Assembly (NCBI GenBank): GCA_028023455.1
Contig: JAQFVV010012397.1
Span: 2,347,501 to 2,411,500 of the forward strand
Origin: Epiperipatus broadwayi
Lineage: Eukaryota > Onychophora > Udeonychophora > Euonychophora > Peripatidae
DNA length: 64,000 bases
Direction of reading: 5' to 3'
How positions within the stretch are numbered: position 1 is the first letter of the stretch; each line of letters opens with the position of its first letter. The translations under genes and the position numbers were made by a program. Positions 49,995-61,994 of the stretch are shown here, piece after piece. Below the pieces are notes generated by a model. That model ran no database searches. It saw only the letters and a program-made list of their open reading frames with translations, and was not told the DNA's origin.

Positions 49995-50590
49995 ATATGC
50001 ACAAATTTATAAGTTTCTCAAAAAGACTTATTATTGGTGACGAATCACAGATTCATTTCTATGAGCCTGAAGGTAAACAGCAGAGTATAGAATGGAAACA
50101 TCCTTCATTGCTAATTAAGAAAAAGTTCAAAAGACAACTATCAGCTGGAAAATACTTAGTTTTCTGGGATTCTGAAAGGTCAGTATCGGCCCAACACTAT
50201 CAGAAAAAGTTTCATAACAATGGCCATTACAATAAAATGCTCACTAAAGAACTGAAGCCTAAAATTCGGACAAAATGCAAAAGACTGCTATTCAAATTTT
50301 ATTGTTGAATACATACCACTGGATTATCACCTGATTGGTCCCCTAAAAAAAATACTATAAAGACAAATATTTACATCTGATAAAGAACTGAAGACAATGA
50401 TTCATTTATAGCATACAGGTCAACCTGAAATAATTTACAATGAGGGAATACAACAGTTTACAGATAGGCAAAGTGTACTGAAAAGCAAAGAAAGTGCACT
50501 GACAAGCAAGGATGTATGTCTTTTCTGTAAGTTAAATAAAATAAATTTTACAGCCAGTGTGTGTGGATAATTTTTGACGTACCCTCATGT
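49995..50590 (+). pseudogene. Mariner transposase relic
   Basis: An open piece (to 50306) carries GDESQIHFYEPEGKQQSIEW, then KKKFKRQLSAGK, LVFWDSE, HYQKKFHNN and MLTKELKPKIRTKCKRLL. This is the order seen in mariner transposases around the second catalytic aspartate (WDS). After the stop, DYHLIGPLK matches the conserved C-terminal motif. The end near 50588 (TTTTTGACGTACCCTC) looks like a mariner terminal repeat. The N-terminal DNA-binding half is missing, apparently cut off by the foldback just upstream. Confidence 0.85.
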
Positions 50591-51791
50591 CTAACAAAAT
50601 TGCAAATGTCTAGTTAATATATATTTGCACTTTGAAAATATAAAGGCTCTGGTGAATAGTTTTTTCAGTAAATAAAATTATTACATTAGTGTTAATTTTT
50701 AAAAGAAAAAAGTTAATGTGTGTAATCAATCACATATACATACACAATAGTTTTTTAATTAATGGACATTTTATTTATATCATATATATATAAAAGCGGT
50801 GTTAGTGATATATATATATATTTGCCCTTAGAAGTTATAAGTTATACAATTGGGAACAAATTACAGCATGTTTTTTTTTTTTTGCTTTATTAAAAAATAA
50901 ATCAAATATCTCATTTGGGAATATGTGTATATTTTAATTTTTTAAATTATAAGTAGCATTAATCATTATTAACAGGCTGTGTTAGTAAGACAAAATATAT
51001 GTACACACAATAAGGTATAATAACAGACTATAATCTTGAGCATATAGCTTCTCCATCCTAAATCCCTCATTAATCTATAAAAGATATGAATGATTACTTT
51101 TGCAATCTAAGCGACTTCAAAACCCTCGGTGACTCTTGAGGTGTTTCAACTAATAGAAAGATCAGGGCGATCTGTACAAAAAAAACTAATTGGCTTGCTT
51201 AACCTTCAGGAGCCATGACCTTGGGTGATTCACAATCCCCATGCTGTTTGTCGTAGCTCTCAAAAATTTCACAGAAATGCACACTGCTGCCCTCCTTTCA
51301 AATATCCCCCCCCCCCCTTTATCTGTTTGGTTTCTTTTGTTTTCTGGAGTAAATCTATATTGTAAGATTAGGGTGGAATTTAATTAATCAGAGCAATTAT
51401 AACTTAGTAATTAAATTGGGATTTTGCTAATTAAATTCTTTTCATTATCTGAATTTTTGTTTCATTTAATTGCATTTTAAGTCGGATTCCTGTTATTCAG
51501 ATAACAACTAATTTTAATTTACTTTATGCATTTAATTTTAATAAATACATATTTTACAATACCTCCCCTTACTCCAAAAAAAACCCTTGTTGCAATTCCT
51601 CGATGCTTTGTTTGTTCTCTTCCCAATTTCGAGAAACACTGGATTTTTCCGATTAATTGATGTATCTTGAAATTTGCGTAAACTCTTCTTTTTCCTTGCC
51701 ACCTTGAATGCTTTTTTCTCCGCTTGGAGAAACTCTGGGTTTTTCCTTGTTCTTCGATTTTTGGGTCTCCCAGCTCACTGTCTAAAGATTG

Positions 51792-52067
51792 TCATTCTTC
51801 TAAAAAAATTTTGAAAATGTCTATTTCATTTTCACTTTCGGCCATCTTTTCTTGTAGCTCCATTTCATACTGCTGCCAACTCTCTACCTGTTCAGATAAT
51901 TCTTTTACTTTTTCCTTCCATTCTTCAGCTTCTTTAAGCAGCTGATTATTATTTTGCAGTAAATGCTGGTTTTCTTGCAATTTCTGCTCCAGCACATTAT
52001 ATAATTCACCGTTTCTGGATTCTAACTCCTCTGATTTCTTTTCTAATAATTTCACCATTGATTCCAA
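51792..52067 (-). CDS. Coiled-coil ORF in place of pol
   Basis: A 91-codon frame downstream of the gag relic. It is almost pure heptad coiled coil (ESMVKLLEKKSEELESRNGE then LYNVLEQKLQENQHLLQNNN and WQQYEMELQEKMAESENEID). Upstream of the ATG the same frame continues past one TAG with LQELESM and earlier QGQIVITKL, so the intact version was longer. No link to known pol domains. It could be an extra element protein or a captured host exon. Confidence 0.55.
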   Translation of the reverse strand: MESMVKLLEKKSEELESRNGELYNVLEQKLQENQHLLQNNNQLLKEAEEWKEKVKELSEQVESWQQYEMELQEKMAESENEIDIFKIFLEE

Positions 52068-52199
52068 TTCTTGTAGTTTGGTCTATAATTTAGTGATCAC
52101 TATTTGTCCTTGCAAAATGGTCCTATCTCTCACAGCAATGCTTTGCCTCTTAGTTGATATATAGTTAATGCTATATGTTCTACCATTTGGCCTGGATTA

Positions 52200-52947
52200 C
52201 ATTTCTTTGTCAACTATCTCTTTCTGGTGATCCTCTACATGTAAGTGCTTGCAAGGTGGCCTTTCTGTTTACAAATATGACATCATTTGTGTTTAAATCT
52301 ACAGTCTTTTTTGAAGTGCCCTAGTTTTCTACAGCTAAAACATTTAATTTTGCCATTTCTTTGAGGTTGACGTTTGAACGAAGTTATCTCTGTTTTATCG
52401 GTTTTAAAAACTTGCTCATTTTGTTTTTCAATTGATCTAAAAGCCTGTGCCTACTCTAATCCTTTCTTTATAGCACTTTCGTAAGTTAGATCTGTTTCTG
52501 TTAACAGCTGTTGTCTGAGCCTGTCATCAGACATTCTCCATAGTAGCTGATCTAATAATATTTCTTTTACAAAATCATCGTAAACACAATCTTTCGCTAA
52601 CTCTTTAAGTGTTAAATTATATTGTTTGATTGTTTCACTGTTTAGTTGTTTTCGATTTCTTAGCTGTAGGCAGGTTATGTGGAGGATGGGCAAGAATTAA
52701 AAAATTTTGTTTAGTCTTTGGGTTAATTCCTTGAATTGGTACATTCTCATCTACAGGATTGTAATATAATTTATTGGCGATTTCAATAAATTTTTCCCAG
52801 AGAAATCTAGGAGGATGGCTACTTTGTGCTTATTGTCTTCAATCCCATTTAGAGTGAAGAAATTCTCAACTTGCAATAATATATTGGCCAATCAGCAGCA
52901 TTGTCCACGTCGAACTCTCCAATGGAGTTTTGTCTGAAGACTGACAT
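52200..52947 (-). pseudogene. gag relic with zinc knuckles
   Basis: Begins MSVFRQNSIGEFDVDNAADW at 52947, is frameshifted, then continues with TLNGIEDNKHKVAIL. It has an open 80-codon piece (52451-52693) with LRNRKQLNSETIKQYNLTLK, ELAKDC and LTETDLTYESA, typical of gypsy Gag. Knuckles follow: CFSCRKLGHFKKDC near 52300-52342 is intact. The second, CHICKQKGHLAS near 52245-52285, has lost its last cysteine. It is broken by a frameshift and stops. Confidence 0.8.
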
Positions 52948-53157
52948 TTTATAATTAATTGCTAATTTTCACTATGGTTTTCAGTCAACTAATTTGACTG
53001 CGTCAGGTTGGTGTGTGTCAACTACAGCATTGATATCCATTCACAAACATGTTTATAGCGAGAGATGACAATCACTAACACAGGTTAATTTAAGAGCATG
53101 ATCTATTGAGTTAGCATGCATATAAAGTTCCCAACTGTTCCAGATTACACGCACAAT

Positions 53158-53251
53158 GAGATATAGACATATATATTTAGATTATTTCTGGTCCACCCAG
53201 GCTGTGAGATATAGACATATATATTTAGATTATTTCCGGTCCACCCAGGGC
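53158..53251. repeat. 46-48-bp tandem duplication beside the 5' LTR
   Basis: GAGATATAGACATATATATT through GGTCCACCCAGGCTG occurs twice in direct order, differing at one T/C and one inserted G. It covers the place where the tRNA primer site of the gag-only element should lie (minus sense CCTGGGTGGACCGGAAA). Confidence 0.9.
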
Positions 53252-55672
53252 TGTGTTAGTAAGACAAAATATATGTACACACGATAAGGTATAATAACTG
53301 ACTATAATCCTGAACATATAGCTTCTCCATCCTAAATCCTTCATTAATCTCTAGAAGGTATGAATGATTACCTTTGAAATCTAAGTGACTTCAAAATCCT
53401 CGGTGAATTTTGAGGCATTTGATCGGAGTGATCTGTAAAAAAAAAACTAAGCTTGCTTAATCTTCAGGAGCTGAGACCCTGAAGTGATTCACAATTCCCA
53501 TCCTGTTTTTTCATACACTTAGCTTCAAAGATTCACAGAATGCACACTGCTGCCCTCCTTTCAAACATCCCCCCTTTTATCTGTTTTGTTTTTTTTTTGT
53601 TTTCTGGAGTAGATCTAAATTGTAAGATTAGGATGGAATTTAATTAATTGATGCAATTATAACTTAGTAATTAAATTGTTATTTTGCTAATTAAATTCTT
53701 TTTATTATCTGATTATTTAGTTCATTTCGTTTAATTGAATTTTAAGCCGGATTCCTGTTAATCAGATAACAACTAATTTTAACTTACTTTATATGTTTAA
53801 TTTTAATAAATACATATTTTACAATATCATTTAATATCATTTTAATAATAATTTATGAGGAATATAACAAATCTATTAATTATTAAAGTGACAATTTTAA
53901 AACTTCTCTATCAAAATTCACAATTTACAAATAAATATTAAACTTAATAACTTTCAAAATGTTTAAAATTTTTATTTTCTTATATTTATTTCATAAAGAC
54001 TTTTGTGGTATATTATTAATTTTATGATATCATATATCTTATTTTTACATTATGCAAATAAGTTATTGTGAAAATTATAGATTAAATCAAATGCAAAACA
54101 AAATTCAATATGGTGATGATCAACTAATTACAAATGTGTTTTTTTAATTAATTTTGTTTTAAATGTATGCATATTTATTTATTGTACAATGCCGTGTGTT
54201 TTTAAAATATACATTCTCAAGATTAAACAAAAATGTTACTCACGTAAATCATAATTAATGCTACATTAAATACAGTATGATGTCATAAAAAGTTAAAATA
54301 TCATCTTCCTAATTTTTCTCAGTTAATGCAAGTTGGCAAATCAGAGGGATTGAGATTAATGATATTGTACTTATATATACCTTACTCAATTTTTCTGATA
54401 TCCCTTTCAACCCAATCATAATTTATTCTAGCAGTATTATTCCCTTTCATAAACAATTTCAATTTATTATTGGCATTTCTCATATCAAATTATTTTGACC
54501 CCACTTCTCCTGATGTAATTTCATGTAATTATCCACATTTTATTTTTTTATGCTAATAATGCCTATATTTATTTCTCTTATTGATAACAATAGATCATTT
54601 TTATATTATACGCTTTTATTTAACATTTTAATTTTTTGTCTTTCTGTTTAATGAAATCTTATATTCAATTTACACCCACTTTCTAATTTCAGATCTAATT
54701 GAAACTTTGCATACATATGTATGCATTCCTGTTTATAATACTTTTTTTTTAAAAGTTTGTAAACAATTTTAGCAAAAAAAAAAAAAAATAGGGAAAAATT
54801 GAAATTTTTAATTTTATATGGGATTCGATCCTCTTTATGATACTGACATCTAACTCTATTAAATTATATCAAAATTTAATTTCTGGAAATGTATAAAACT
54901 AAAAAGTAGAAAATAAAAGATTAAAATAATTTTTTTAAAGAGAAGTTTTCATTCACACAAATGCACTACAAAGTATAAAATAAATTTTCTTCAGCTTACA
55001 TAATATTCTTAATATTACCAAAATAAAAGCATATGGTGCTCAAGTTTAGAATTATCCTTAGGACATTTCTGAACACGAGAGCTGCATGTTTTTATTTTGG
55101 TTGCATAATATCAAAAATGCTGAAAAGTTGAAGGAATTTTTTTATATATATATATTTTATTTAATTTCATAAATCATTCTACATGTATCAAATTTCATTG
55201 ACTTATATTTTTAAAAGATATCTTTGTACAAGAGTGTGATCACTCTGCACAAATAAATATATCAGATATTTCAACTAGTTAGACTATCTAGCTTTATAAA
55301 TTTACTACATTTTTTATATATGTATATATAAACATTATATAAACAACTTCTTGGTCTGTGTACATCTACACACAAAGATGATGCTTTTAATTATTATTAT
55401 TTTTCCATAGAATTATTATAAAAACAAAATTACCAACAATATTAAATTTCTAGCATTAAAAAACATCCTTTTCCCAAAAAAAATGCTAGGATAAGCATAT
55501 GATGTAAATAAAAAAGATGGTATAGCTTTCAAGAAAATCTTCAATTCTTAATGTTCTGATTAACAATAGACTAAGTGGCACTAACAACTAGACTATCATA
55601 TACACTTTTTATTTAAACACACTTTTTAAATACATATACACACATTGTAAAGTTAAAAAAAAAAAAACTTAC

Positions 55673-55827
55673 TTAATAGCTTCTTGCACATTAGTACTGG
55701 TATGGCCTGATAATGCATCATGAAGATTGCGAATAAAGTAATCCCTATAATCTTCAGAAAGACACATAAATGTTCCACCCATAACAATAAACTCAACTTT
55801 GTCAACATTGTGGCCAAGCTGTTTCAA
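55673..55827 (-). CDS. ELP3: ELP3 internal exon B (radical-SAM core)
   Basis: This 155-bp exon opens with [20 protein letters not shown] and continues through [15 protein letters not shown] to EAI plus two bases of a lysine codon. The [11 protein letters not shown] strand belongs to the radical-SAM barrel that binds S-adenosylmethionine and the tRNA substrate. The acceptor is CAG and the donor GTAAGT, and it leaves in phase 2. It sits 5.6 kb downstream of exon A in the transcript, with LINE, SINE and foldback insertions in between. Small differences from familiar ELP3 sequences (MCLSED, STNVQ) are in variable positions, and there is no stop or frameshift. Confidence 0.96.
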
Positions 55828-55981
55828 CTGTAATTATAAAAAGTTATATCACTAAAAATGATAACTCTGTAACAGGACAATATGCATCAGATTACTATTA
55901 ATTATTGCTCTAACTAAATTTGAGATGACATAACATATCACTGATTTACTATGATAACTCTATGGATTTATAATTAGTATT

Positions 55982-56580
55982 TATCACATGATCATCATTC
56001 TTTAGGCTTACACAATCTATTTTCACAGAGGCAAAACTCTCCTTACAGTAGCGTCACTCAGTGCAAGTCGGAGTAATAAATGGATGCAGGAAGATTTGTG
56101 CATAAAATCCCTATTTAGTAGCTACTCATCCAATATCCCAAGACTAGTTTCTAGTTTGTGGCTTTCATCAGTAAGAAACCTTTGAATATGAGAGCACTGC
56201 AACTACATTTTAGGATTTAATGCAACACTCCAGCAGCCAGCCACCTTTTACTTTTTTAGCTAACAATAAAGCTTTGAATCCAAAATGAAATCACAATAAT
56301 GTTTGCAAGCTTGTGTTTTCATTTTGGATTCAAAGCTTTATAGTTAGCTAAAAAAGTAAAAAGGTGGCTGCTGGAAGTTTGCATTACATCCTAAAATCTA
56401 GGTGCAGTACTCTCAGATTCAAGGCTCCTCACTGATGAAAGTCACAAGCTAGAAACTAGTCTGGGGATATTGGATGAGTAGGCACTAGATAGGAATTTTG
56501 TGCACAAATCTTCCTGCATCCATTGATTATTCTGGCTTGTACTGAATGATGCTACTGTAAGGAGAGTTTTGCCTCTGTGA
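55982..56580. mobile_element. Foldback element, family 2, full length, 10-bp target repeats
   Basis: Arms of about 260 bp run from TTCACAGAGGCAAAACTCTC inward to a centre near 56300, and back to GGAGAGTTTTGCCTCTGTGA. The flanks are AATTAGTATT at 55972-55981 and 56581-56590. About 50 bp at the left (ATCACATGATCATCATTC onward) has no partner at the right. No ORF. Shared words with 30213-30436 and 61995-62125 define the family. Confidence 0.88.
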
Positions 56581-57259
56581 AATTAGTATTCAATAATAAA
56601 TGACAATAAATATTTTATACAGCATAGTAATTATAAAAATGGAATAAAATTAACAATGTTTAATCAGGTAAGAAACTGGAAAATCCTCAGTGATCTTCTT
56701 ACATATGTGTATGAATGAAGTATTTCCTTGAATGACAGAGAAGATATATTTTCAGTTAAGAAAATTGATAAATATGATTCATATTTATGTAGGATTTAGC
56801 TAAAAATTTAATAAAAGAATTTATTGTTTTGTGATCCAAAAGGCTTCTTCAGATGCTATTCTAAACTTATTACAATGCAACACCAAGAGGTGTGTTGAAT
56901 GTTTAGATAAGCAATGCTTCTGTATTTTATTAATTATAATACAATTTAATGTCAGAAAATTTTAATATCACTATAATAGATAATAAGCAAGAGTAAAAAG
57001 AAGTATTACTGCAGTTGCACAAAATACAAAAACACATGTAATACTTTCATTAATTGATTGATATATAACAGTCATTTGCATTCACTATGAAATAAAGTTA
57101 TATATTATTTGACCAATGTCTAAAGAAATATTAAATCATTGCTCATGAATAAAAGTTTTAAATTCTATGAGAGATATTGATAGAGATATTGATTTTTCAC
57201 TTATTCAAAAATAACATTCTGAGAATCAAAAATAAATCAGATGATAGGTAAGACTATAA

Positions 57260-59330
57260 GAAATATGCACCATTATCTTCATGTTTTTCAAATCAGTCTT
57301 CGACTTATCAACTTCAAGGGATAATATCATGAAATGTGTAGAAGATTTCCATAAAAAAATTATATACAGTAGTAATAAAAAATAAGAATCCAAAGTTATC
57401 TCTACAATTATAACATCTTTTGAATTGCCAAAAATTTTAAATCAAGAATTGAAACATCCAATTAAATCAATGAAGAAGAAAAAAGCACCAGGAAATGATG
57501 TAATTATTATTGATATTATAAAAGAAAGCTATCAATCATCTATTAGTTCTAATACAAAATCTTCAACAAAAATGAAATTTAGACACAAGTCAACCAAAAG
57601 AACAAGCTGGATTTTAAAATGGTTTTAGTATAGTAGATCACATCCAAATATTGGCAGAAATTATAGAAAGAATCAATTAATATAAGTTGTCATTAATTGG
57701 TGGATTTGTAGATTATAATATAACACATGTGATTCTCTAACCATTTCCACGATGATTAATGCTTTGGTTCATCAAGTTATAGACCAAGGATACAGTTATA
57801 TTCTGAAAAATATTATCAAAATGCAAAAGCAATGATTAGATTCATGGTAATATTAAGAAGATTAATGTTAAAAAGAATGTATGACGGAATGATTTCATAT
57901 TTTCAAAACTTTTTACAATTTTACAAGAAATTTTTGGCGATTAAAATGAACAACTAAGGGAGTAAAAGTAATGAAGATTATTTAAGTTATTTAGATTTTG
58001 CAGATAATGATGATGTTTCTACAAATAATACTTCAGAACTTCAGGAAATATTGCAAGAATTATCAGATGAAAGCAAGAAAGTAGGACTAAAGACAAATGT
58101 TAAAAAAGACTAAAGTAATGTTCATTGGTTTTTCATAGAAATAGAAAATATAATTTGATAATTGTGAATTATAAAAAATTTGCTTTTTTGCAGAAATAAT
58201 TGGATTCTAAAAGAAAATATGTTTATCTGAAATTTGAAATGTGTAAATAAAAACTGCACCTATGAAATATATGAATGTGCAATAACATTTAGCAGTGAAA
58301 CCAGTCAGTCCATTGAAAACAATTACAAGAGTATAAATTTAATGATTAGAGAGAAGAAAAAATAGATGTATTTAAAGTAACAGACTATGCATATACCAAT
58401 GGACTGGGAAAAGACAAGAATTTTGGTAAGAGAAAAAAGTAATAATAAAAAAGAAAATTCAAAGAAGTTGCTCATATGACAATGGTAAATAAGACCATAA
58501 GTCAGCCTAGAACGGTAATCCATAATGTTTGGAAACCAGTTGTTAACTTTACCCTTAAAAAAAGTGTAAAAAGAAATAGGATCTTCATAGATCAATATAT
58601 ATAATTTCTTTTAATTGCTATCTATAATAGAATAGCTTAGTTGTTTAGGGCATCAACTTAAAATTCAGTATTCATGAATCTAAAGTTATTGTTTTAATTC
58701 CCATGCTAAAGTGAAAAAAATACTACTTAAAACATTGTTTTATATATTAAGTTGTATGTTATTATTAACAGTTGAATTTATTTAAAAATTTAAATAAAGT
58801 TTAAAGTTTTTAAAAACATTTAGCAATTAAAATTAGGTGATGAAAATATTTCAACATATAATTATAAGGAAATATGCCTATATGTTTGAAAATATTTTTA
58901 ATTAGATGTATTTTCTACTTCTTACATATAGATCTAAGACTGGGACACTTAAAAGAGCAATACAGAGATTTCAGACCACACAACAATGTATGGAGGGATG
59001 CATATTAGGAGTAACAAAGAGGAAATGAAATATGTGCATGAAAGAACAAACATGTATCACTGACACGACTAAAAGAATGACTAAACTGAAATGGAGTTTG
59101 AATGACAACATTACTAGAAGAGATGATAAATGATGGACAGTTGAAGTCATAAATAAGACCTTAAGAGACTATAAAAGATCTAAAAGAGACCACATGTGAG
59201 ATGGTGAATGAAATAAGGGAGTTTACTAGAGAATGCATAGCAGAAAGGCTATAGATTGTAAAAATAGATTAAACTTGGAAAGTTCTTTATCTTATACTAA
59301 TTTAATAGTGGTTAAAACTGATATTGATGA
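57260..59330 (+). pseudogene. RTE-like LINE reverse transcriptase relic
   Basis: Plus-strand pieces in order: ELKHPIKSMKKKKAPGNDVI (usual form KNGKAPGPDGI), a frameshifted QAGF then STIDHIQILAEIIERIN and FVDYN, YLSYLDFADNDDVSTNNTSE (the FADD motif now FADN), LQEILQELSDESKKVGLK, and after a 0.8-kb gap LKRAIQRFQTTQQCMEGCIL, ITDTTKRMTKLKWS and the 3' tail. It ends in a GATGATAATG run. The motif set is that of the common arthropod endonuclease-reverse transcriptase LINE, and its tail matches 7480-7615. Stops and frameshifts throughout. Confidence 0.85.
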
Positions 59331-59716
59331 TAATGTAAGAACTCATGTGTATTTAAAAGATTTTGTTTTTGTACAAAATAGTATTTTTAATTCAAATTTG
59401 CGTATGTTTGTTCATATGTATTATGAAATGATTTCTTTCTTCTTTATAACCTAAAGTTACCACACTTTCAGTGAAAATAATCATAGATCATATAACATTA
59501 AAGTTATGTATTGTCATTTATAATAATGAAGAAGACTGCTAGATAGTCAAGACATAAAGAGGAGAAATAAAAAGCTATGAAAAAAAGGGTAAATTGGTGT
59601 ACACTGAAAAAAAAAATCAAAAGGTATACAAATTTTAATGGATATTAACAAATTTCTAACTTTATCATCTAATTAACTTATAATAATAAAAAGGAGACTT
59701 AAATTGTGCTACTGAT

Positions 59717-59828
59717 GTCAAGCATTGGTGGTTGAGAGGTCAGTGACAGCTGCTTTATAAGCAGTTGTCCCGGGATAGCGGGTTCGCGTCCTGGCTGATG
59801 CTATGACACATGAGAAAAAAAAAAAAAA
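59717..59828 (+). mobile_element. Very short tRNA-derived SINE with 12-bp target repeats
   Basis: A tRNA-like head (59721-59802) can fold with a 7-bp acceptor stem (AGCATTG with TGATGCT, two wobble pairs). It has an anticodon arm GCTGC-TTTATAA-GCAGT and a long variable arm (CCCGGG), and a B box GGTTCGCGTCC at 59781-59791. It is followed by ATGACACATGAG and an A14 tail. TGTGCTACTGAT flanks it at 59705-59716 and 59829-59840. The body is only about 95 bp, with no extra SINE module. Confidence 0.85.
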
Positions 59829-61466
59829 TGTGCTACTGATTTCTTACCAATACAACTTCTAGTATTGTAGAATGGAAGAAAAAAAAATACAGTTTTTATT
59901 GGATTGTGGAGTATCATCATTATAACAATAAAAAAATGATACATGAAAAATTTAATAAAATATTTCATATCAAAAAGATTCATTTGTGCTTACATAAATA
60001 TATAATAAAATTGATAAAATATTAAAAATATGATTTTTGTTGACTAATAATAGTAAAAATGCACATAATAACTTGTATTTATTCTAGAAAATTTATTTTC
60101 CTCGGCAACATTTCTGAAAAATCAGTAATTCATTTTCAAAATCTAGCTTATCACATAAATTGTGCTTAAACCTCAATAAAACTAAATTAAAAACCTCTCT
60201 TTCGATATTATAATCTTCAGCAGTTTTTCTACAAAAGTTTTTTCTTCTGATGTTGTTGGCATGAGAATTGTTAATAAAATTTCTAAAAGAAAATATAAAT
60301 TTAATAATTTTGTGTATAATATTTAAACATTGTGTGAATTACAAAAAATAAATTATCACAAAATATTTTAATTTTTTCAATTAGATTACTTCTATAAAGA
60401 TCACAATACTTATTATCTCTTAAAATAATAACCAACTTCACACAGTACTTTGAAAGGTTTTCCATCGTAATATAGTAGTATGATATTATATTGAAATATG
60501 TAGATATTGGTATATCATTCAATCTGTTTCAATTTCTCTTCAAGTGATACTATGTCTTAGTGCACTATATTTAAAACATTTTCTACATAGAATATTCACT
60601 TCATAAAAGTATTCTCTTCAATTTAATATGATATTAAGACATTTTTAAAAAAATTGAAAATCTTTTTTAAAAAAGTAGTACAAAAAAATTATAAAAAAAT
60701 TAATAATGTGAATAAAGATCATAATTAAACTAACATATCAATGAACTAAATCTACATAAAACAAGATTGTTTTAAAAATTAGAAATTTATTAATATAATG
60801 AAACAAAATATGCACAAATACTCCTTTCATAGAAGCAGGCTACCTGAACTGGTAGTTAAACAATAGACTACTATCCCAAAGTGATAATACTTCACTACTA
60901 TCATTGATGGATTGCTGTTGCTTTCTGCTATTTTAACAATATTTATTTTATACACACATATGATTTCACATTTATATATATTAAACCAATTCAAAAGAGA
61001 ATTTCAAATTTAGATAATACAATAATATATCTAATTTTGACTAATCTAAGACTTAATTATCTTTTTAAAAAAATTAACATAAACAATAATCATATATCAT
61101 ACAAGGACTCAACATATCATAAAACACAATACTATCAACAAATTATATATAACTTTTTCAAACTAAATACCAAATATTAATTAATTATAACTATTTAACT
61201 TTAAAAGTAAATTTAATTCAAGGTTATTGATCCTACAAAAATATTCACGCCTCCTTCTTAAAAAAATGTTTTTCAGATCACTATGGCAGTTCCTATTCTC
61301 ACCTAATCCTAAAAACAAAAATATCAAAGACCCCTTTCAATAATTTTTCTAGTCAGAGTCAGAAACATTATTAAACTAATGCTAAGCATATAAATAAAAC
61401 TACTTTCTAGTTATACAACAATAATTTTGATATTCAATAATATAAACAAAAAAAAAATTTACTTAC

Positions 61467-61535
61467 TTGTTCAAGTCGATGTTTTGCCTGCAAATATGGA
61501 TTATATCTAGCTCTGATGGCCCTCATTGAAGTTGG
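61467..61535 (-). CDS. ELP3: ELP3 internal exon A (first of nine in window)
   Basis: Minus-strand exon of the Elongator catalytic subunit, which uses a radical-SAM domain and an acetyltransferase domain to start cm5U-type modification of wobble uridine in tRNA. It encodes 23 residues, beginning [15 protein letters not shown] and ending HRLEQ, which directly follow the iron-sulfur cysteine segment in known ELP3. That cysteine segment must lie on an exon beyond position 64000. The acceptor is a TAG after a TATATA run and the donor is GTAAGT. Both ends are phase 0, and the next residues (LKQLGH) open exon B. Human-type numbering would place it near residues 132-154 (from memory). Confidence 0.95.
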
Positions 61536-61994
61536 CTATATATATATATAAACTTAAATCAGTGTGTATATATGAAATTAAATAAAAATTTGGGACATAC
61601 AATATAGCAACTTCCATATTAGAGAAATTCTTATGATCAGCAATTTAAAGTCATTAAAAAGATAATCAACCACAGGCACAGAAATTCTCTCTGTAAAAGT
61701 AAGCATGTTAAATAAAATCTCATTTATCATTGTAAAAGCTTTGGTGTTCTGAAGAATTATTATGTCTCGAGTAATAATGAGACTGTGTGTGAATTAAAAA
61801 ACTTTTTGATTAGATATTTTATCACTAGTCATCCAATCATAGTTAGAGAAAGTTCAACAAAAATTTCTGTACTTTATTTTGTTCTATAGTCAACTGATTT
61901 TAAAAATTTAGTAGAGGAAAAATAAAGTGATAAAATAATGGACTTCTTTTTATAAGCTAAAATGCATTGAATTTCCTCTAATTTTCTTAAACTA

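Larger units (their letters stand above)
50978..53823 (-). mobile_element. Gypsy-type LTR element with gag but no pol
   Basis: LTRs at 50978-51558 and 53252-53823 align throughout (TGTGTTAGTAAGAC start, CATATTTTACA end). In the minus sense a classic polypurine tract (GGAGTAAGGGGAGG) stands right before the 3' LTR, near 51560-51575, fixing the orientation. The interior has a broken gag and then a coiled-coil frame; protease, reverse transcriptase and integrase are absent. No matching target duplication was found. Confidence 0.85.
33723..55672. other. ELP3 intron between exons B and C (22 kb)
   Basis: The largest intron in the window and the main transposon sink: LINE fragments, two gypsy-type relics, the 7.9-kb young LTR element, a hairpin, a half foldback and a mariner relic, all listed separately. 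Plain AT-rich stretches remain at 33723-34190, 39040-40540, 48480-49410, 50590-50975 and 53830-55670. Confidence 0.8.
55828..61466. other. ELP3 intron between exons A and B
   Basis: 5.6-kb intron with the foldback 55982-56580, the LINE relic 57260-59330 and the SINE 59717-59828. The stretch 56600-57250 and the stretch 59850-61460 are AT-rich, with no recognisable feature. Confidence 0.75.

Noticed and set aside
50970-53830. Target-site duplication for the gag-only LTR element
   Set aside because: The flanking bases (CAGGC left, ATATC right) do not match in any placement of the ends.
59721-59802. Functional tRNA gene
   Set aside because: The A tail and exact 12-bp target duplication show a retroposed copy, the T stem has a mismatch and the variable arm does not suit the apparent anticodon.
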